Shown: piece by piece, positions 1 to 9,982 of the stretch | Numbering within the stretch: position 1 is the stretch's first letter | Layout of the letters: each line of letters opens with the position of its first letter | NCBI GenBank assembly: GCA_022539475.1 | Contig: VCMS01000010.1 | Location: 1-64,000, forward strand | Reading direction: 5' to 3' | Source of the DNA: Gracilaria domingensis | Lineage: Eukaryota > Rhodophyta > Florideophyceae > Gracilariales > Gracilariaceae | Length of the DNA: 64,000 nucleotides | The notes under the pieces: model-generated | What the model was told of the DNA's origin: nothing | Database searches by the model: none | What the model saw: the letters and a program-made list of their open reading frames with translations, nothing else | Position numbers and translations under genes: made by a program

Positions 1-10
1 CGAGGGGGGG
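1..10 (+). other. polypurine tract of a copia element lying left of the window
   Basis: The window opens with CGAGGGGGGG directly before a TGTTGGATGTTG LTR start. The same arrangement (GACAGAG then seven G, then TGTTGGATGTTG) is seen on the minus strand at 11813-11826 next to an intact pol frame. This tract therefore is the plus-strand primer of an element whose body lies outside the window, and makes the next LTR a 3' LTR. Confidence 0.7.
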
Positions 11-815
11 TGTTGGATGTTGACCTGCGCTTCTGACGAAAACCAAAGAAGTGGCTGGGGACATGGGCTGTTTTTGGAGGTGCCGTTGGAACAAAGCGCA
101 TGATGCGCCTGCTGGCAAACGTCACGTGAACGGGCTTGTGATTGGCTACTGGCAAATGGTCCATAATGCAAAGTTGGTGGTTGGTACAAGTGTTGTGGGC
201 GCCTAAATGGGTTTGTTTCCCGGGGTACACGTGTGTAGCTAGTACACTGGGCATACTGTACATGATGCACAGGGTACACACGTATGTACGTGGACATGTA
301 GGACAGCTTCATGTGATTTGGCACTATGGTGAAGAGTAGATGCGCTGTCAAGAGGTTTTACACTGTGGTATTGTTGGTGACGTAGGACTTGGAGTGAGTT
401 TGTGGTGACGTGTTGGTTGGTGAGCTTGTACGTAACTGTTATGGTGGCGTGTACGGATTACAGTGTGTTGGCACTATGTGAATCTGTGCATGGTCATGGT
501 TATGTGTAGGCACGTAACTTGATGTGCACGGTTGTGCACTGTTGTGCGTTGTTGTGCTTTGTTGTTGTAAGCTGTCATGATAGTGTGGCAGTGTTACCAT
601 GTTATGTTAGAAGATGATTGGTAGTATTGGGTGTCTCTAGCTAGTGGTTTAGGTATTGCTTGGAGTTGGAGTTGTGCGATGGTTGCGCAAAGTAGTTCTA
701 TATAAGCGGTGACTCGAGCACCTCCAAGTAAAATCCGTGCCAGAGCTGGCGAACTTCCCTTCATTCCCCTATCCTTTCTTCAACCTTCCCTTTCAGCTTC
801 AACAAACCTCTATCA
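11..815 (+). repeat. copia LTR, family A (3' LTR)
   Basis: The 805-base unit runs from TGTTGGATGTTGACC to CCTCTATCA, with TG and CA termini. The minus-strand copies at 8951-9740 and 11028-11813 share its whole layout. It contains a CCAAT-type TGATTGGCTACT box near 140, a GT-rich stretch of repeated TTGTGC units near 525-575, and a TATA box (TATATAAG, 699-706) followed by a short R-U5 region. The polypurine tract at 1-10 marks it as a 3' LTR of an element outside the window. Confidence 0.8.
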
Positions 816-850
816 GCGCTGGTTGCTTGAAGTCAGTAACAGAGGGAGGG
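816..850 (+). other. internal-region scar with polypurine tract
   Basis: Only 35 bases separate two LTRs. They read like the extreme 3' end of a copia internal region (TTGAAGTCAGTAACAGAGGGAGGG, here split into two parts for reading: TTGAAGTCAGTAAC and AGAGGGAGGG) and resemble the stretch before the minus-strand polypurine tract at 11814-11835. The body of that element has been lost, probably by recombination or deletion. Confidence 0.6.
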
Positions 851-1841
851 TGTTGGAAGTCATGCTGTCACTGACATCAAGCAGTTGAGATGTGTGGAGT
901 CTAGAATGGTACCTTGATACGTGAAACCGAGATTGATGTTGTTCTGTTTGGTATACTACGTTGCTGTGTGGTATACTCATTATGGGTTGAACGTTTATGG
1001 CTACACTGGAACGCTATCGTTCAGCTGGATGACCACAAGGTACAACGATGACAGGTTGTACAGTGGTCATGAAGTACAGGGTTGAAGGCTATGTATGTGC
1101 ACACAAGGTACAGGTGGCAGCACTGTCAGTGTTGTGAAGTTTACACCATGTTTGAGTTGTGCTACATGCAAATGTGTGTGTATGGATGAATGGAACATGT
1201 TGCAGCTAAGTGACTGACGTCATGTGGTTTACAGGTACTTGTTGATAATGTGGGACTTGGGTATCTGGCACGTACACATTACGGTGTGGTGTACAGATTA
1301 CAGCGTGCCAGCAACACGTGAAGTGTGATGTGATGTTCCGTAAGCATGGCTGGTCATGATGGTGAGGTGTTGCATTGTGTGTATGCATGGTCGTGTTACT
1401 ATGGTGAGCTGTCATATTGTTGACTGCGTTGATGTGTGGTGCTCGTGGTGTGCTGTAGAAATGTGTCGGTACACTGTCAGGGACGTGCATGGCTACTACA
1501 TTGGTGTGCATTGTTGTGCATTGTTGTGCACTGCTGTGCAGTAGTGTACGGAATTGTTGTGCACTGTTGTACACTGTTGTGCGTTGTTGTGCACTGCTGT
1601 TGTAAGCAGTTTGGCACTGTTACCATGTTATGTCTGTAGATGATTGGTAGTATTGAGTGTCTCTGGTTAGTGAGTTGCATGTTGGTCAGAGTTGGAGTCC
1701 CATGATGGAGTAGCGAAGAAGTGCTATATAGGTTGTGACTCAAGCACCTCCAAGAAAATCTGAGCCAGAGCTGGCGAACTTCCCTTGCATCCCCCCATCC
1801 TTCCTCATGTCAACTTTCCGATCCCAGCTATAACCCTAACA
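851..1841 (+). repeat. copia LTR, family B
   Basis: The 991-base LTR begins TGTTGGAAGTCATG just after a polypurine tract and ends CCCTAACA. Its 3' third matches the LTR fragment at 9741-9967, and its end region is related to family A. A TATA box lies at 1725-1730. A run of about ten TTGTGC-type decamers sits at 1500-1605, like the shorter array in family A. No primer-binding site follows it: the sequence passes straight into a gag frame, so it does not look like a functional 5' LTR of the downstream pol. Confidence 0.75.
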
Positions 1842-1936
1842 GTCAGGGATCATCTGTTGATGCCACTCGCACGCTATCCAAACGCGAGAAGGCTTGTGGA
1901 ATCATCATCTGTGCACTTGGTGATGCTCCTTTACGT

Positions 1937-4900
1937 GTGGTTATGGACGTGGATGACGATCCGGCAAAGATGCTCAAGTTTCTGGATGCACGCTATGCTT
2001 CGAATCGCACGGTTTCTAGGATTGCCGTTCAGACCCAACTATTCCGTATGACATATAATGGGCAGAACATGTCCGAATACGTCGACCAATTCACGGCTCT
2101 GTTCTCGCAGTTGGATCGTATGGGCAAGGATGCTGCCATTCCTGAGTCTCACAAAGCTCCCATGTTGTTGGCTTCTATTGATCCACAGGGCTCACTGAAG
2201 TCCACGGCTGCCGCATTACGTACCAAGAAGATCTCTGAGTTGACGTGGGACTATGTTGCTACCACCCTCATCGATGAATATAATGCACGTCATATGACTA
2301 CTGGTCGCAGTCGCAACCGCAAGAAAGGAAAGGGAAGAGGTTCCAACAAGTCTCATGGTACCTCCTCTATCACACATCATCGAGATGATAATGATTCGGA
2401 TGATGTTTCTGGCACACATGCACTTGCAGCAGCCAGTGGCAGCGGGTATCACTGTGACTTTTTTGGTCGAGATGGACATACCAAAGACCGTTGCTTTGTA
2501 AACTCGGACAATCCTGACAACCATCTGCCTCAGAGCATACTCGACAAGTTGGCTTTGAAGGCGAAGGACAAGTCCGGAGGATCTAAAGCGTCAGCAAAGT
2601 CGGCTGGTAAGTCCTCCAAGATAGAGATTGCAGGCATGTCATTTGAAAAGGCAGCAGTCCTGCCACCTGCACAACGGGAAATGGACACTTATGCAGACAG
2701 TGGAGCAACTTCTCATTACTTCCACTCTGCAGCTGCCTTCGTTCCAAGCTCATTGCACGATGTGGAGGAGCGACACATACGGTCGGCGGACAAGAGTACT
2801 GTGTCTGCGACGAAGTGTGGAGATGTTATTCTGCCTTTTGAAAATGTGAATCTAAGGTTGACTGACGCACTACTCGTGCCTGACATGGAGTACAACCTAG
2901 TTTCGGTTGGGAGCCTTGCTGACAAGTCTATTGAGTCTCGGTTCCGTGCACGTGAAGTTCGCCTGATTCATGAAAATGGCTTGGTGGTCGGGTGCGGACA
3001 GCGCGATAAACGTTCTGGCCTGTATACTTTGCCCGAACCGGTCATGCATTTCGGCGCGAAGCACGCATTACTCGCTGGTGAAGCTGGGCTGCAGTGCGTG
3101 CTGAAGGCATCATTACCGGAGTTGACTCAACTATGGCACCGCCGACTGGCGCACATCAACCCGAGAGACCTTCAAATGGTGCACAAGCATGCTAGTGGTG
3201 TGCCACAGCTCACAGACATGAAGGAGGTATGTCACCCTTGTCGTCTCGGGAAAGCACACAAGCTTCCATTTCCTGGAGTATTTACTCGTGAATCCGAGGT
3301 TGGTGACACTGTGCACTCCGACATAATAGGTCCACTCACCCTGTCCTTCCCTGACCGATTCAAGTATGCATCAGCATTTGTGGATGATCACTCGCGTTAT
3401 GTGATCATAGGGTTCATGAAACACCGCAGTGAGATCAATGATGTGTATGACGGAGTGGCGCAGAAGCTCAAGCAGCTTGGAGGAGCTGTGGTGAAGAAGG
3501 TACACTCTGACGATGCAAAGGAGTACATCGCTCTGCAGGAGAATGCGGAGAATGCCTTCGACGATACATCGTTCTCTGCCCCATACACCCCGGAACATAA
3601 CGCCATTGCCGAGCGCATCAACCGTACCATGGAAGAAGCTGCTCGAGCTTTGCTCATTCAAGCAAATCTACCAGAGTGCTTGTGGCCTTTCGCAGTCAAA
3701 CATGTTCTGTATGTGCGTAACCGTGTACCCCATTCCACTACTGGGAGTACGCCGTTCTTGTTATTGACTGGGAACAAACCAACGTTGAAGCACACTCGCG
3801 TGTTTGGTTGTTCTGCATTTGTGCTTAAGATGACTGGTGGAACCAAGTTCGAGTCTCGTGCACTTGAGGGGGTGTACTTGGAGACTCTTGAGCATGGTGT
3901 CTACGACATTCTTGTCGCTGGCGATGATGGACTGCCGCGCATCATGCGTTCCCGTCATGTCACATTTGACGAAGATTCATTCCCTGGTGCAGAGTACTTG
4001 GAGGAGTACATGGAGGATGAAAGCGCATCTGATACCGACTTCACCGATTCAGAGTCTCACAGCACCGAAGATGTCTCCAGTACAGATCGGAATGTACTTG
4101 ATGAGGTCTCTGTTGATGATATAACTGATGCTGACGATCATTCTCCAGAAGAAAGTGCACCTGATGCAGAAGTCGTTGAAGCTGCACCAAGTGTCCAGTC
4201 AAATGATAGTGACTCTGGTGGTGACGAGAGTGACGATGATGACTCCAGCGACTCAGATGTGGACGATGACACCGATCAGGTCCCTACTTTGCAGCAAGAT
4301 GAGCCTGTACAGCAGGAGTCACGCTACCCACAGCGCACTCGTCGTGCACCTCGCAGGTGGTTCATGGCTGGTTCTGCAACCTCAGCTGGAGTCCAGGTCA
4401 CTACAAGTGATGAACCAACGCTCAAGGAAGCAATGTCCGCAACGCCTACGGAACAAAGCTTGTGGCGCGCCGCTATTGAGGAAGAGCTGGCATCTCTCGA
4501 GTCGAAGAAAACCTGGAAGGCTGACCAGTCCCCAGCTCAGCAACCACTTCCCACACATATCATTCTCAAAGTTAAACGTAATGCGGATGGGTCTGTAGAT
4601 CGCTTCAAGGCCCGAGTTGTCGCTGGTGGTAATCACCAAACCTTCGGGGAGAACTACATGGACACATATGCTCCAGTGGTTTCATTTAGTTTGGTGCGGT
4701 TCTTCCTCTACCTGACGCTGTGCTTGCAGATATTTGTGGCTCAAGTCGATGTGAAGACTGCCTTCCTCAATGGCGACCTCGAGGAAGACGTGTGGGTCAT
4801 GTCACCGCGTGGCATTCCGGGTCTTGGTTCACGGTGCTACAAACTTCAGAAAACCATGTATGGATTGAAGCAAGCCCATTTGGCATGGCATACTAAGTTC

Positions 4901-5986
4901 ACACGTGATCTAAACTCCATTGGTTTCCAGAAACTACCGAGTGCCCCATGCGTCTTTCGGAGAGCTAGTGAGCATAATGGATACTGCTATATCCTTGTGT
5001 ACGTCGATGACTTGCTCATCTTCACGCCCTCTGCCAAGGAACGATCTGGGATCTTGGAGGAGCTCAAGCGGTTGTACGAGACTCGTGTTGAGAACAAAGT
5101 GACACTCTACCTCGGTGTAGAGTTGACATGGAGCATTGATGACGATGGTCGTGTCAATGGATTGCACCTTGGTCAGACGATCTACATCGAAGGAATTCTG
5201 CGACGCTTCGGTCTGGACAACTCTAAGCCAGCTCATAGTCCAATGGTGGAGTCCTTCTTCTCTGGTTTCTCTGCCGAGGAAGACAAGTCACCCCAAGATG
5301 TGCAGCTGTATCAGCAGATGATCGGGTCTCTGCTGTACTTGGCACTGCGTACGCGCGTGGACATTCTGGCCCCGGTGCTCATCCTCGCTCGTTTCCAGAG
5401 CAACCCCACGGCATACTGCCACAGGGCGGCGAAGCGAGTGTTGCGTTACCTGCAAGGAACTCGCAGACATGGCTTGAACTACGAGGCTGGATCCCTGGAC
5501 ATGCAATCCTATGTGGACTCGGACTACGCCGGTGACACCTGCGATCGCAAGTCCATGTCTGGGTACATGATCAAGGTCGGATCTGCAGTGGTATTCTTCG
5601 GTGCCAAGAAGCAGTCGTCTGTTGCTTTGTCTACTGCTGAGGCTGAGTACTACGCCCTAACCATGGCTGCTCGGGAGGTTGTGTGGATGAGGCGTGTACT
5701 CTCTAAGATTGGTCTGGATAGTCCCCGGGCTGTTCCTATGCACTCTGACAATCAGATTGCCATAGACTGGAGTGCAGGCGGGCGTTGCCCATCTGGTCGT
5801 GCCAAACATATTGATGTTAAGCTGCACTTCATTAGGGAACTGGTCAAGGAGTCTGTTATTGTGGTGCTGTATGTCCCAAGTAAATTGAACGACTCGGACA
5901 TCCTGACAAAGCCTCTAGGCAGCCTGGACGCCCAGGCCATTATGGAAAGAATTGGTCTTGGTCAGGAACTCGAAGAGGAGTGTTGA
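1937..5986 (+). CDS. Ty1/copia gag-pol polyprotein, 5'-truncated
   Basis: The 1349-residue frame (open from about 1847, first ATG at 1937) has the copia order. A UBN2-type Gag segment comes first, then a zinc knuckle near residue 170 in which the second Cys is Phe (CDFFGRDGHTKDRC). Protease DSGA is near 253 and the gag-pre-integrase HH-CC segment at about 395-445. Integrase follows with D near 460, D near 523 and E in PEHNAIAER near 555. RT has DVKTAFLNG near 937 and YVDD near 1021, and RNase H has DSDYAGD near 1194 and LTKPL near the end. The frame is open throughout. It lacks the Gag N-terminus, leader and primer-binding site, since family B LTR abuts internal gag. The stop codon lies inside the next LTR. 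The element is probably immobile on its own. Confidence 0.93.
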   Translation: MVMDVDDDPAKMLKFLDARYASNRTVSRIAVQTQLFRMTYNGQNMSEYVDQFTALFSQLDRMGKDAAIPESHKAPMLLASIDPQGSLKSTAAALRTKKISELTWDYVATTLIDEYNARHMTTGRSRNRKKGKGRGSNKSHGTSSITHHRDDNDSDDVSGTHALAAASGSGYHCDFFGRDGHTKDRCFVNSDNPDNHLPQSILDKLALKAKDKSGGSKASAKSAGKSSKIEIAGMSFEKAAVLPPAQREMDTYADSGATSHYFHSAAAFVPSSLHDVEERHIRSADKSTVSATKCGDVILPFENVNLRLTDALLVPDMEYNLVSVGSLADKSIESRFRAREVRLIHENGLVVGCGQRDKRSGLYTLPEPVMHFGAKHALLAGEAGLQCVLKASLPELTQLWHRRLAHINPRDLQMVHKHASGVPQLTDMKEVCHPCRLGKAHKLPFPGVFTRESEVGDTVHSDIIGPLTLSFPDRFKYASAFVDDHSRYVIIGFMKHRSEINDVYDGVAQKLKQLGGAVVKKVHSDDAKEYIALQENAENAFDDTSFSAPYTPEHNAIAERINRTMEEAARALLIQANLPECLWPFAVKHVLYVRNRVPHSTTGSTPFLLLTGNKPTLKHTRVFGCSAFVLKMTGGTKFESRALEGVYLETLEHGVYDILVAGDDGLPRIMRSRHVTFDEDSFPGAEYLEEYMEDESASDTDFTDSESHSTEDVSSTDRNVLDEVSVDDITDADDHSPEESAPDAEVVEAAPSVQSNDSDSGGDESDDDDSSDSDVDDDTDQVPTLQQDEPVQQESRYPQRTRRAPRRWFMAGSATSAGVQVTTSDEPTLKEAMSATPTEQSLWRAAIEEELASLESKKTWKADQSPAQQPLPTHIILKVKRNADGSVDRFKARVVAGGNHQTFGENYMDTYAPVVSFSLVRFFLYLTLCLQIFVAQVDVKTAFLNGDLEEDVWVMSPRGIPGLGSRCYKLQKTMYGLKQAHLAWHTKFTRDLNSIGFQKLPSAPCVFRRASEHNGYCYILVYVDDLLIFTPSAKERSGILEELKRLYETRVENKVTLYLGVELTWSIDDDGRVNGLHLGQTIYIEGILRRFGLDNSKPAHSPMVESFFSGFSAEEDKSPQDVQLYQQMIGSLLYLALRTRVDILAPVLILARFQSNPTAYCHRAAKRVLRYLQGTRRHGLNYEAGSLDMQSYVDSDYAGDTCDRKSMSGYMIKVGSAVVFFGAKKQSSVALSTAEAEYYALTMAAREVVWMRRVLSKIGLDSPRAVPMHSDNQIAIDWSAGGRCPSGRAKHIDVKLHFIRELVKESVIVVLYVPSKLNDSDILTKPLGSLDAQAIMERIGLGQELEEEC

Positions 5987-6708
5987 TGTTTGGATAGGGT
6001 CGAGTGCCTGGCAGTCCTTCAATGTGTCTCCAATTACCTGGAACACAAAGTTGCAGGAGAGCATGGGCACTTTTGGGCACCCTCGCGCGAAAAGCGCATA
6101 TGCGCCTCTCCGAAAACCCAACGTGATACTGCAATATGATTGGCTACTGCAAATGCGTGTATGCAATGTAGTATGGACAAGTGTGCCTGGCTGTATGGGG
6201 CAGGAGTGGCGGATGCTACAAGTGGTGCGCTATGATTGGCTGAAGTGTGCTAGTGCTGGCCAGTTATGCAGTAGCTGAGAATGTGCGAATAGAGGCTGTT
6301 CTGGGCGGGTTTTGCTTTATGTGCGATTCTAGGCTAGTACGAAGGATTTTGGAGCGAATGTGCGATTCTGAGCTGCGCGAGGGGGTTTGTTGCGCCAGAT
6401 GGAAATTGTTGATTTTTTAGAGCGATTTTGGATCATGGAGTTGGCATTGGATTTGGCGCGGTTTGATTTAGATGTTTTGAATTCGTATTATGATTTGCGC
6501 GCGCTTTCGTTTTCGAGGTGTACACTTTGACGGCGTGTGCTGTTATGTCGCATGCAGCGACGGCGGCGGTGCGCGGTTAGTACTAGTAGGTTGCGATCGT
6601 CCCCGATCACTAAACTCGGTCGAAGGTGGCCTACCCCCTTTACTTATTCTACTCTTCTTGTTTGTGTCCTTGTCACTTCCCTTCGTCTAACCTGCGTGCC
6701 TTGCGTTA
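5981..6708 (+). repeat. copia 3' LTR, family C (end uncertain)
   Basis: After a purine run (CGAAGAGGAG, 5971-5980) comes TGTTGATGTTTGG, a plausible LTR start. A block around 6085-6150 (GCGCATATGCGCC, then TGATTGGCTACTGCAAATG) is shared with the U3 of families A and B, but the rest differs. It therefore does not match the LTR at 851-1841, which supports the view that the upstream LTR belongs to another element. The 3' border is unclear because family A LTR sequence starts at about 6709. Confidence 0.55.
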
Positions 6709-7277
6709 GTAGCTAGTACACTAGGCATATTGTACATTATGCACAGGGTACACACGTATGTACGTGGACATGTAGAGCAGCTTGGTGTAACTTGGGCACT
6801 ATGGTGAAGAGTTGATGCGGTGTCAAGAGGATTACAGTGTGGTGTTGTTGGTGACGTAGGACTTGGAGTGAGTTTGTGGTGAGTTGTTGTTGGTGAGCTT
6901 GTACGTAACTGTTATGGTGTCGTGTAGGGATTACAGTCTGTTGGTTCTATGTGAATCTGTGTATGATCCCGGTTATGTGTAGGCACGTAACTTGGTGTGC
7001 ACTGTTGTGCTTTATTGTGCTTTGTTGTTGTAGGCTGTTATGATAGTGTAGGAGTGTTATCATGTCATGTCACAAGATGATCGATAGTACTGAGTGTTTC
7101 TAGCTAGTGGTTTAGGTATTGCTTGGAGTTGGAGTTGTGCGATGGTTGTGCAAAGTAGTTCTATATAAGCGGTGACTCGAGCACCTCCAAGTAAATTCCG
7201 AGCTAGAGCTGACGAACTTCCCTTCATTCTCCCCATCCTTTCTCTCAACCTTCTCTTTCCAGCTATAACCTCCATCA
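6709..7277 (+). repeat. copia LTR fragment, family A, 3' part
   Basis: The stretch from GTAGCTAGTACAC to CTCCATCA matches positions about 230-815 of family A, including the TATA box region (CTATATAAGCGG). The first 230 bases are missing. It ends next to a truncated minus-strand gag, so the junction at 7277-7320 is a rearrangement point. Confidence 0.75.
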
Positions 7278-7319
7278 CTCCTCTTTAACGTTGACGTCCA
7301 TACTCTTGAGGTCGGAGGC

Positions 7320-7700
7320 CTAATGCCGAACACGATATATGAATTGCAACATCTTCTCGTCCTCGCGCATCTTGACAGAGTAGAAAGCACGTCTGGCGTT
7401 GGTTCGGTTCAGAAGAGTCTTGCGTTGGAACACATTGCAGATGGCCTTCCATGCGTCAGCAGCAGTGTCAATGTCACGGATGTGATCCCAGTGCTCGTCG
7501 GCAAGCGTGAGTCCAATGATAGCTCTAGCCCTTTCGTCTCGGATTTGCCATTTCGCCAGTTCCTCTTCATCGGTGGGTGCAGAAGTGGTGAGATGGTTCT
7601 TGAGGTCTTTCAGTGCAAGTACGTACTGAATCTTCTGCTTCCATGTGTGGAAGTTATCCTCACCCAACTTCTCGATCTTGAGCCCACTGAACGAATCCAT
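7320..7700 (-). pseudogene. copia Gag N-terminal fragment
   Basis: The 126 residues begin MDSFSGLKIEKLGEDNFHTW, the usual copia Gag (UBN2/DUF4219-type) start with its aromatic 'N-F-x-x-W' motif. A helix-rich segment with RARAIIGLTL follows. The frame ends at the junction with the plus-strand LTR at 7277, so the zinc knuckle and pol are lost. The start codon lies about 1.2 kb downstream of the primer-binding site on the minus strand, after a long leader. It is recognised by family resemblance and is clearly part of the element whose LTR is at 8951-9740. Confidence 0.8.
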
Positions 7701-8935
7701 GTTGTGAGAAGGAAACAGGGGAGCAAATCAAATACGGCGGTGGCAGGTTGACAGCAGTGGCCAACAACGACAGCAAACAACGACAGCAAACAACAGCAGC
7801 AAACAACAGCAGCAAACAACAACAACTGCAAACAACAACAACGGCAAACAACAACAACAACAACAACAACAACAAAAACTTCAATAGCGGGACCACTGGC
7901 AGGAACTAAATTCCCAGTACCCTAGGGGATCGGACCCCTGACCCCCGGAGACCCTCCGGTAGGAAACGACTTCTGCAGTCTACCTCCTCCTGAGTTCCAG
8001 GAGAAGGCGCGTTGCTCTCTACGAGGCGTCCAAAGGATGGTTAATGACCAAAGATATGTCTTCACCACTTAACCCAATCTGGCCTCTTACAAGAACTTGC
8101 GCGACCTCGAAACTGCAGCTACTATGACAAACCAAGGTACGCTCCTAACGAGCAGACAATAATGCCCACACGCGGCCTGATCCTGAAAAGGAGGTCAGCC
8201 TTCGGTACGTCGCCTCCCCGCGCAACCGAGGTTGCACGGATCAAAAGCTCGTTTCGGTTTGCCTTCACCACAGATCAAGAACCCGACACAAAGTCAGGTC
8301 AACAACCACAAAGGTGAGTCACCCCAGTCCAACAGTGCGCCACGGCACCCCGTCCACTTCAGCACTCGCGGTACTACCAGGTCTTTCGACCGACACCGTT
8401 ATCCGCCCCGAAGGACCGGTGGGAGCCCGCTAGACAGCACCTCCGCTTTGGTTCAAGCCGCCAGACTAACGTCCCCGATTGCTCGGATCAACCGCTCGTC
8501 GCTGGACCTTAGGTAAGAAACCCCAAACGCTGAGCACACACAGTGCACAGACTTCAACAACTGCTGAGCACACACGCAGCGCACAGACTTCAACAACACA
8601 AGGTCCTCAACCTCTCGGATCAGAACCCGCAACACGACGCGGGGATCCCAACAATAACGACAGAGGGAGACCAAACGAAACGGATAGCGATCGACAACAC
8701 GGGCAACAACGAGCGCCCAAACACAATCACGATAGAGAATCAACGTCGAACCACTACCACCACAATACCCTCAGGGAGGAACGCAGGACCGAAGGAAGAA
8801 GACCAACACCAACCAACAACATGGTCAACACACCCGACGCAACGAAGAAGAGAACGAGAGGGAAAACAGCGAAACGGATGAACGGCGGTGAGGGAGAGCG
8901 GCGATGGACGAACGATAACGACAGAGGTCAGCGAG
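7701..8935 (-). other. copia untranslated leader (minus strand)
   Basis: About 1.2 kb lies between primer-binding site and gag ATG with no convincing frame. A plus-strand version of the same leader is at 9983-11027, which confirms it is part of the element. Near gag it holds a CAA/CAG-rich tract (about 7750-7878 on the plus strand, GTT-rich in element sense). Upstream of that is a block with GTCTCCGGGGGTCAGGGGTCC that is kept in both copies and can fold back on itself. Confidence 0.6.
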
Positions 8936-8950
8936 GCTGGGCCCATAACC
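8936..8950 (-). promoter_or_regulatory. primer-binding site, initiator tRNA-Met anticodon half
   Basis: On the minus strand the 15 bases after the LTR read GGTTATGGGCCCAGC. This is complementary to the anticodon stem-loop of eukaryotic initiator tRNA-Met, GCUGGGCCCAUAACC, and would pair with a tRNA cut in the anticodon loop at about nucleotide 39. Drosophila copia is known to use such a 5' half of tRNA-iMet as primer. The complementarity is seen; use of a half tRNA here is inferred. Confidence 0.8.
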
Positions 8951-9740
8951 TGATAGAGGTTGTAGCTGAGAAGGGAAGGTTGAAGAAAGGATGGGGAATG
9001 AAGGGAAGTTCGCCAGCTCTGGCTCGGAATTTACTTGGAGGCGCTCGAGTCACCGCTTATATAGAACTACTTTGCGCAACCGTCGCACAACTCCAACTCC
9101 AAGCAATACCTAAACCACTATCTAGAGACACTCAATACTACCAATCATCTTCTAACATAACATGGTAACACTGCCACACTATCATGACAGCTTACAACAA
9201 CAAAGCACAACAACGCACAACAGTGCACAACCGTGCACATCAAGTTACGTGCCTACACATAACCATCACCATGCACAGATTCACATAGTGCCTGCCAACA
9301 CACTGTAATCCGTACACGCCACCATAACAGTTACGTACAAGCTCACCAACTAACACGTCACCACAAACTCACTCCAAGTCCTACGTCAGCAACAATACCA
9401 CAGTGTAAACCTCTTGACAGCGCATCTACTCTTCACCATAGTGCCGAAGTCACATGAAGCTGTCCTACATGTCCACGTACATACGTGTGTACCCTGTGCA
9501 TCATGTACAGCATGCCCAGTGTATTACCTACACACGTGTACCCTGGAAACAACCCATTAGCGCCACAACACTTGTACGAACCACAATGCATATGACCATT
9601 TGCAGTAGCCAATCAGAAGCCCGTTTCACGTTGAGTTTGCTCAGAGGCGCATATGCGCTTTTCCAACGGCACCCTCCAAAACAGCCCATGCTCCCCAGCA
9701 CTTTTGGTTTTCAGTGACAGCACAGGCTCAACATCCAACA
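8951..9740 (-). repeat. copia LTR, family A (5' LTR, minus strand)
   Basis: The 790-base LTR, read on the minus strand, runs TGTTGGATGTTGAGCC to CAACCTCTATCA and is followed by the primer-binding site, so it is a 5' LTR. It closely matches the LTR at 11028-11813 base for base over most of its length, implying recent activity of the family. Confidence 0.85.
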
Positions 9741-9967
9741 ACTGTTACCATGTTATGTCTGTAGATGATTGGTAATATTGGGTGTCTCTTGTTAGTGAGT
9801 TGCATGTTGGTCAGGGTTGGAGTGGCATGATGGAGTAGCGAAGAAGTGCTATATAAGTTGTGACTCAAGCACCTCCAAGTAAATCTGAGCCAGAGCTGGC
9901 GAACTTCCTTCCATTCCCCCCATCCTTCCTCATGTCAACTTTCTGATCCCAGCTATAACCTCTAACA
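9741..9967 (+). repeat. copia LTR fragment, family B, 3' part
   Basis: ACTGTTACCATGTTATGTCTG onward, including the TATA box (CTATATAAGTTGTGAC) and the CTCTAACA end, matches 1613-1841 of family B. Everything upstream is missing, replaced by the end of the minus-strand LTR. It is followed by its own primer-binding site. Confidence 0.8.
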
Positions 9968-9982
9968 GGTTATGGGCCCAGC
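9968..9982 (+). promoter_or_regulatory. primer-binding site, initiator tRNA-Met anticodon half
   Basis: GGTTATGGGCCCAGC starts one base after the LTR end CTCTAACA and is the same 15 bases as the minus-strand site at 8936-8950. Finding the same site after two LTR families (A and B) supports it as a conserved functional element. Confidence 0.8.

Noticed and set aside
1206-1743. Minus-strand frames rich in His, Thr, Asn and Gln (1206-1574, 1477-1743).
   Set aside because: They come from the repeated TTGTGC units of the LTR U3 read backwards; low complexity and no homolog expected.
4128-4598. 156-codon plus-strand frame within the copia pol gene.
   Set aside because: It overlaps the acidic linker and RT start in another frame; the main frame has all expected motifs.
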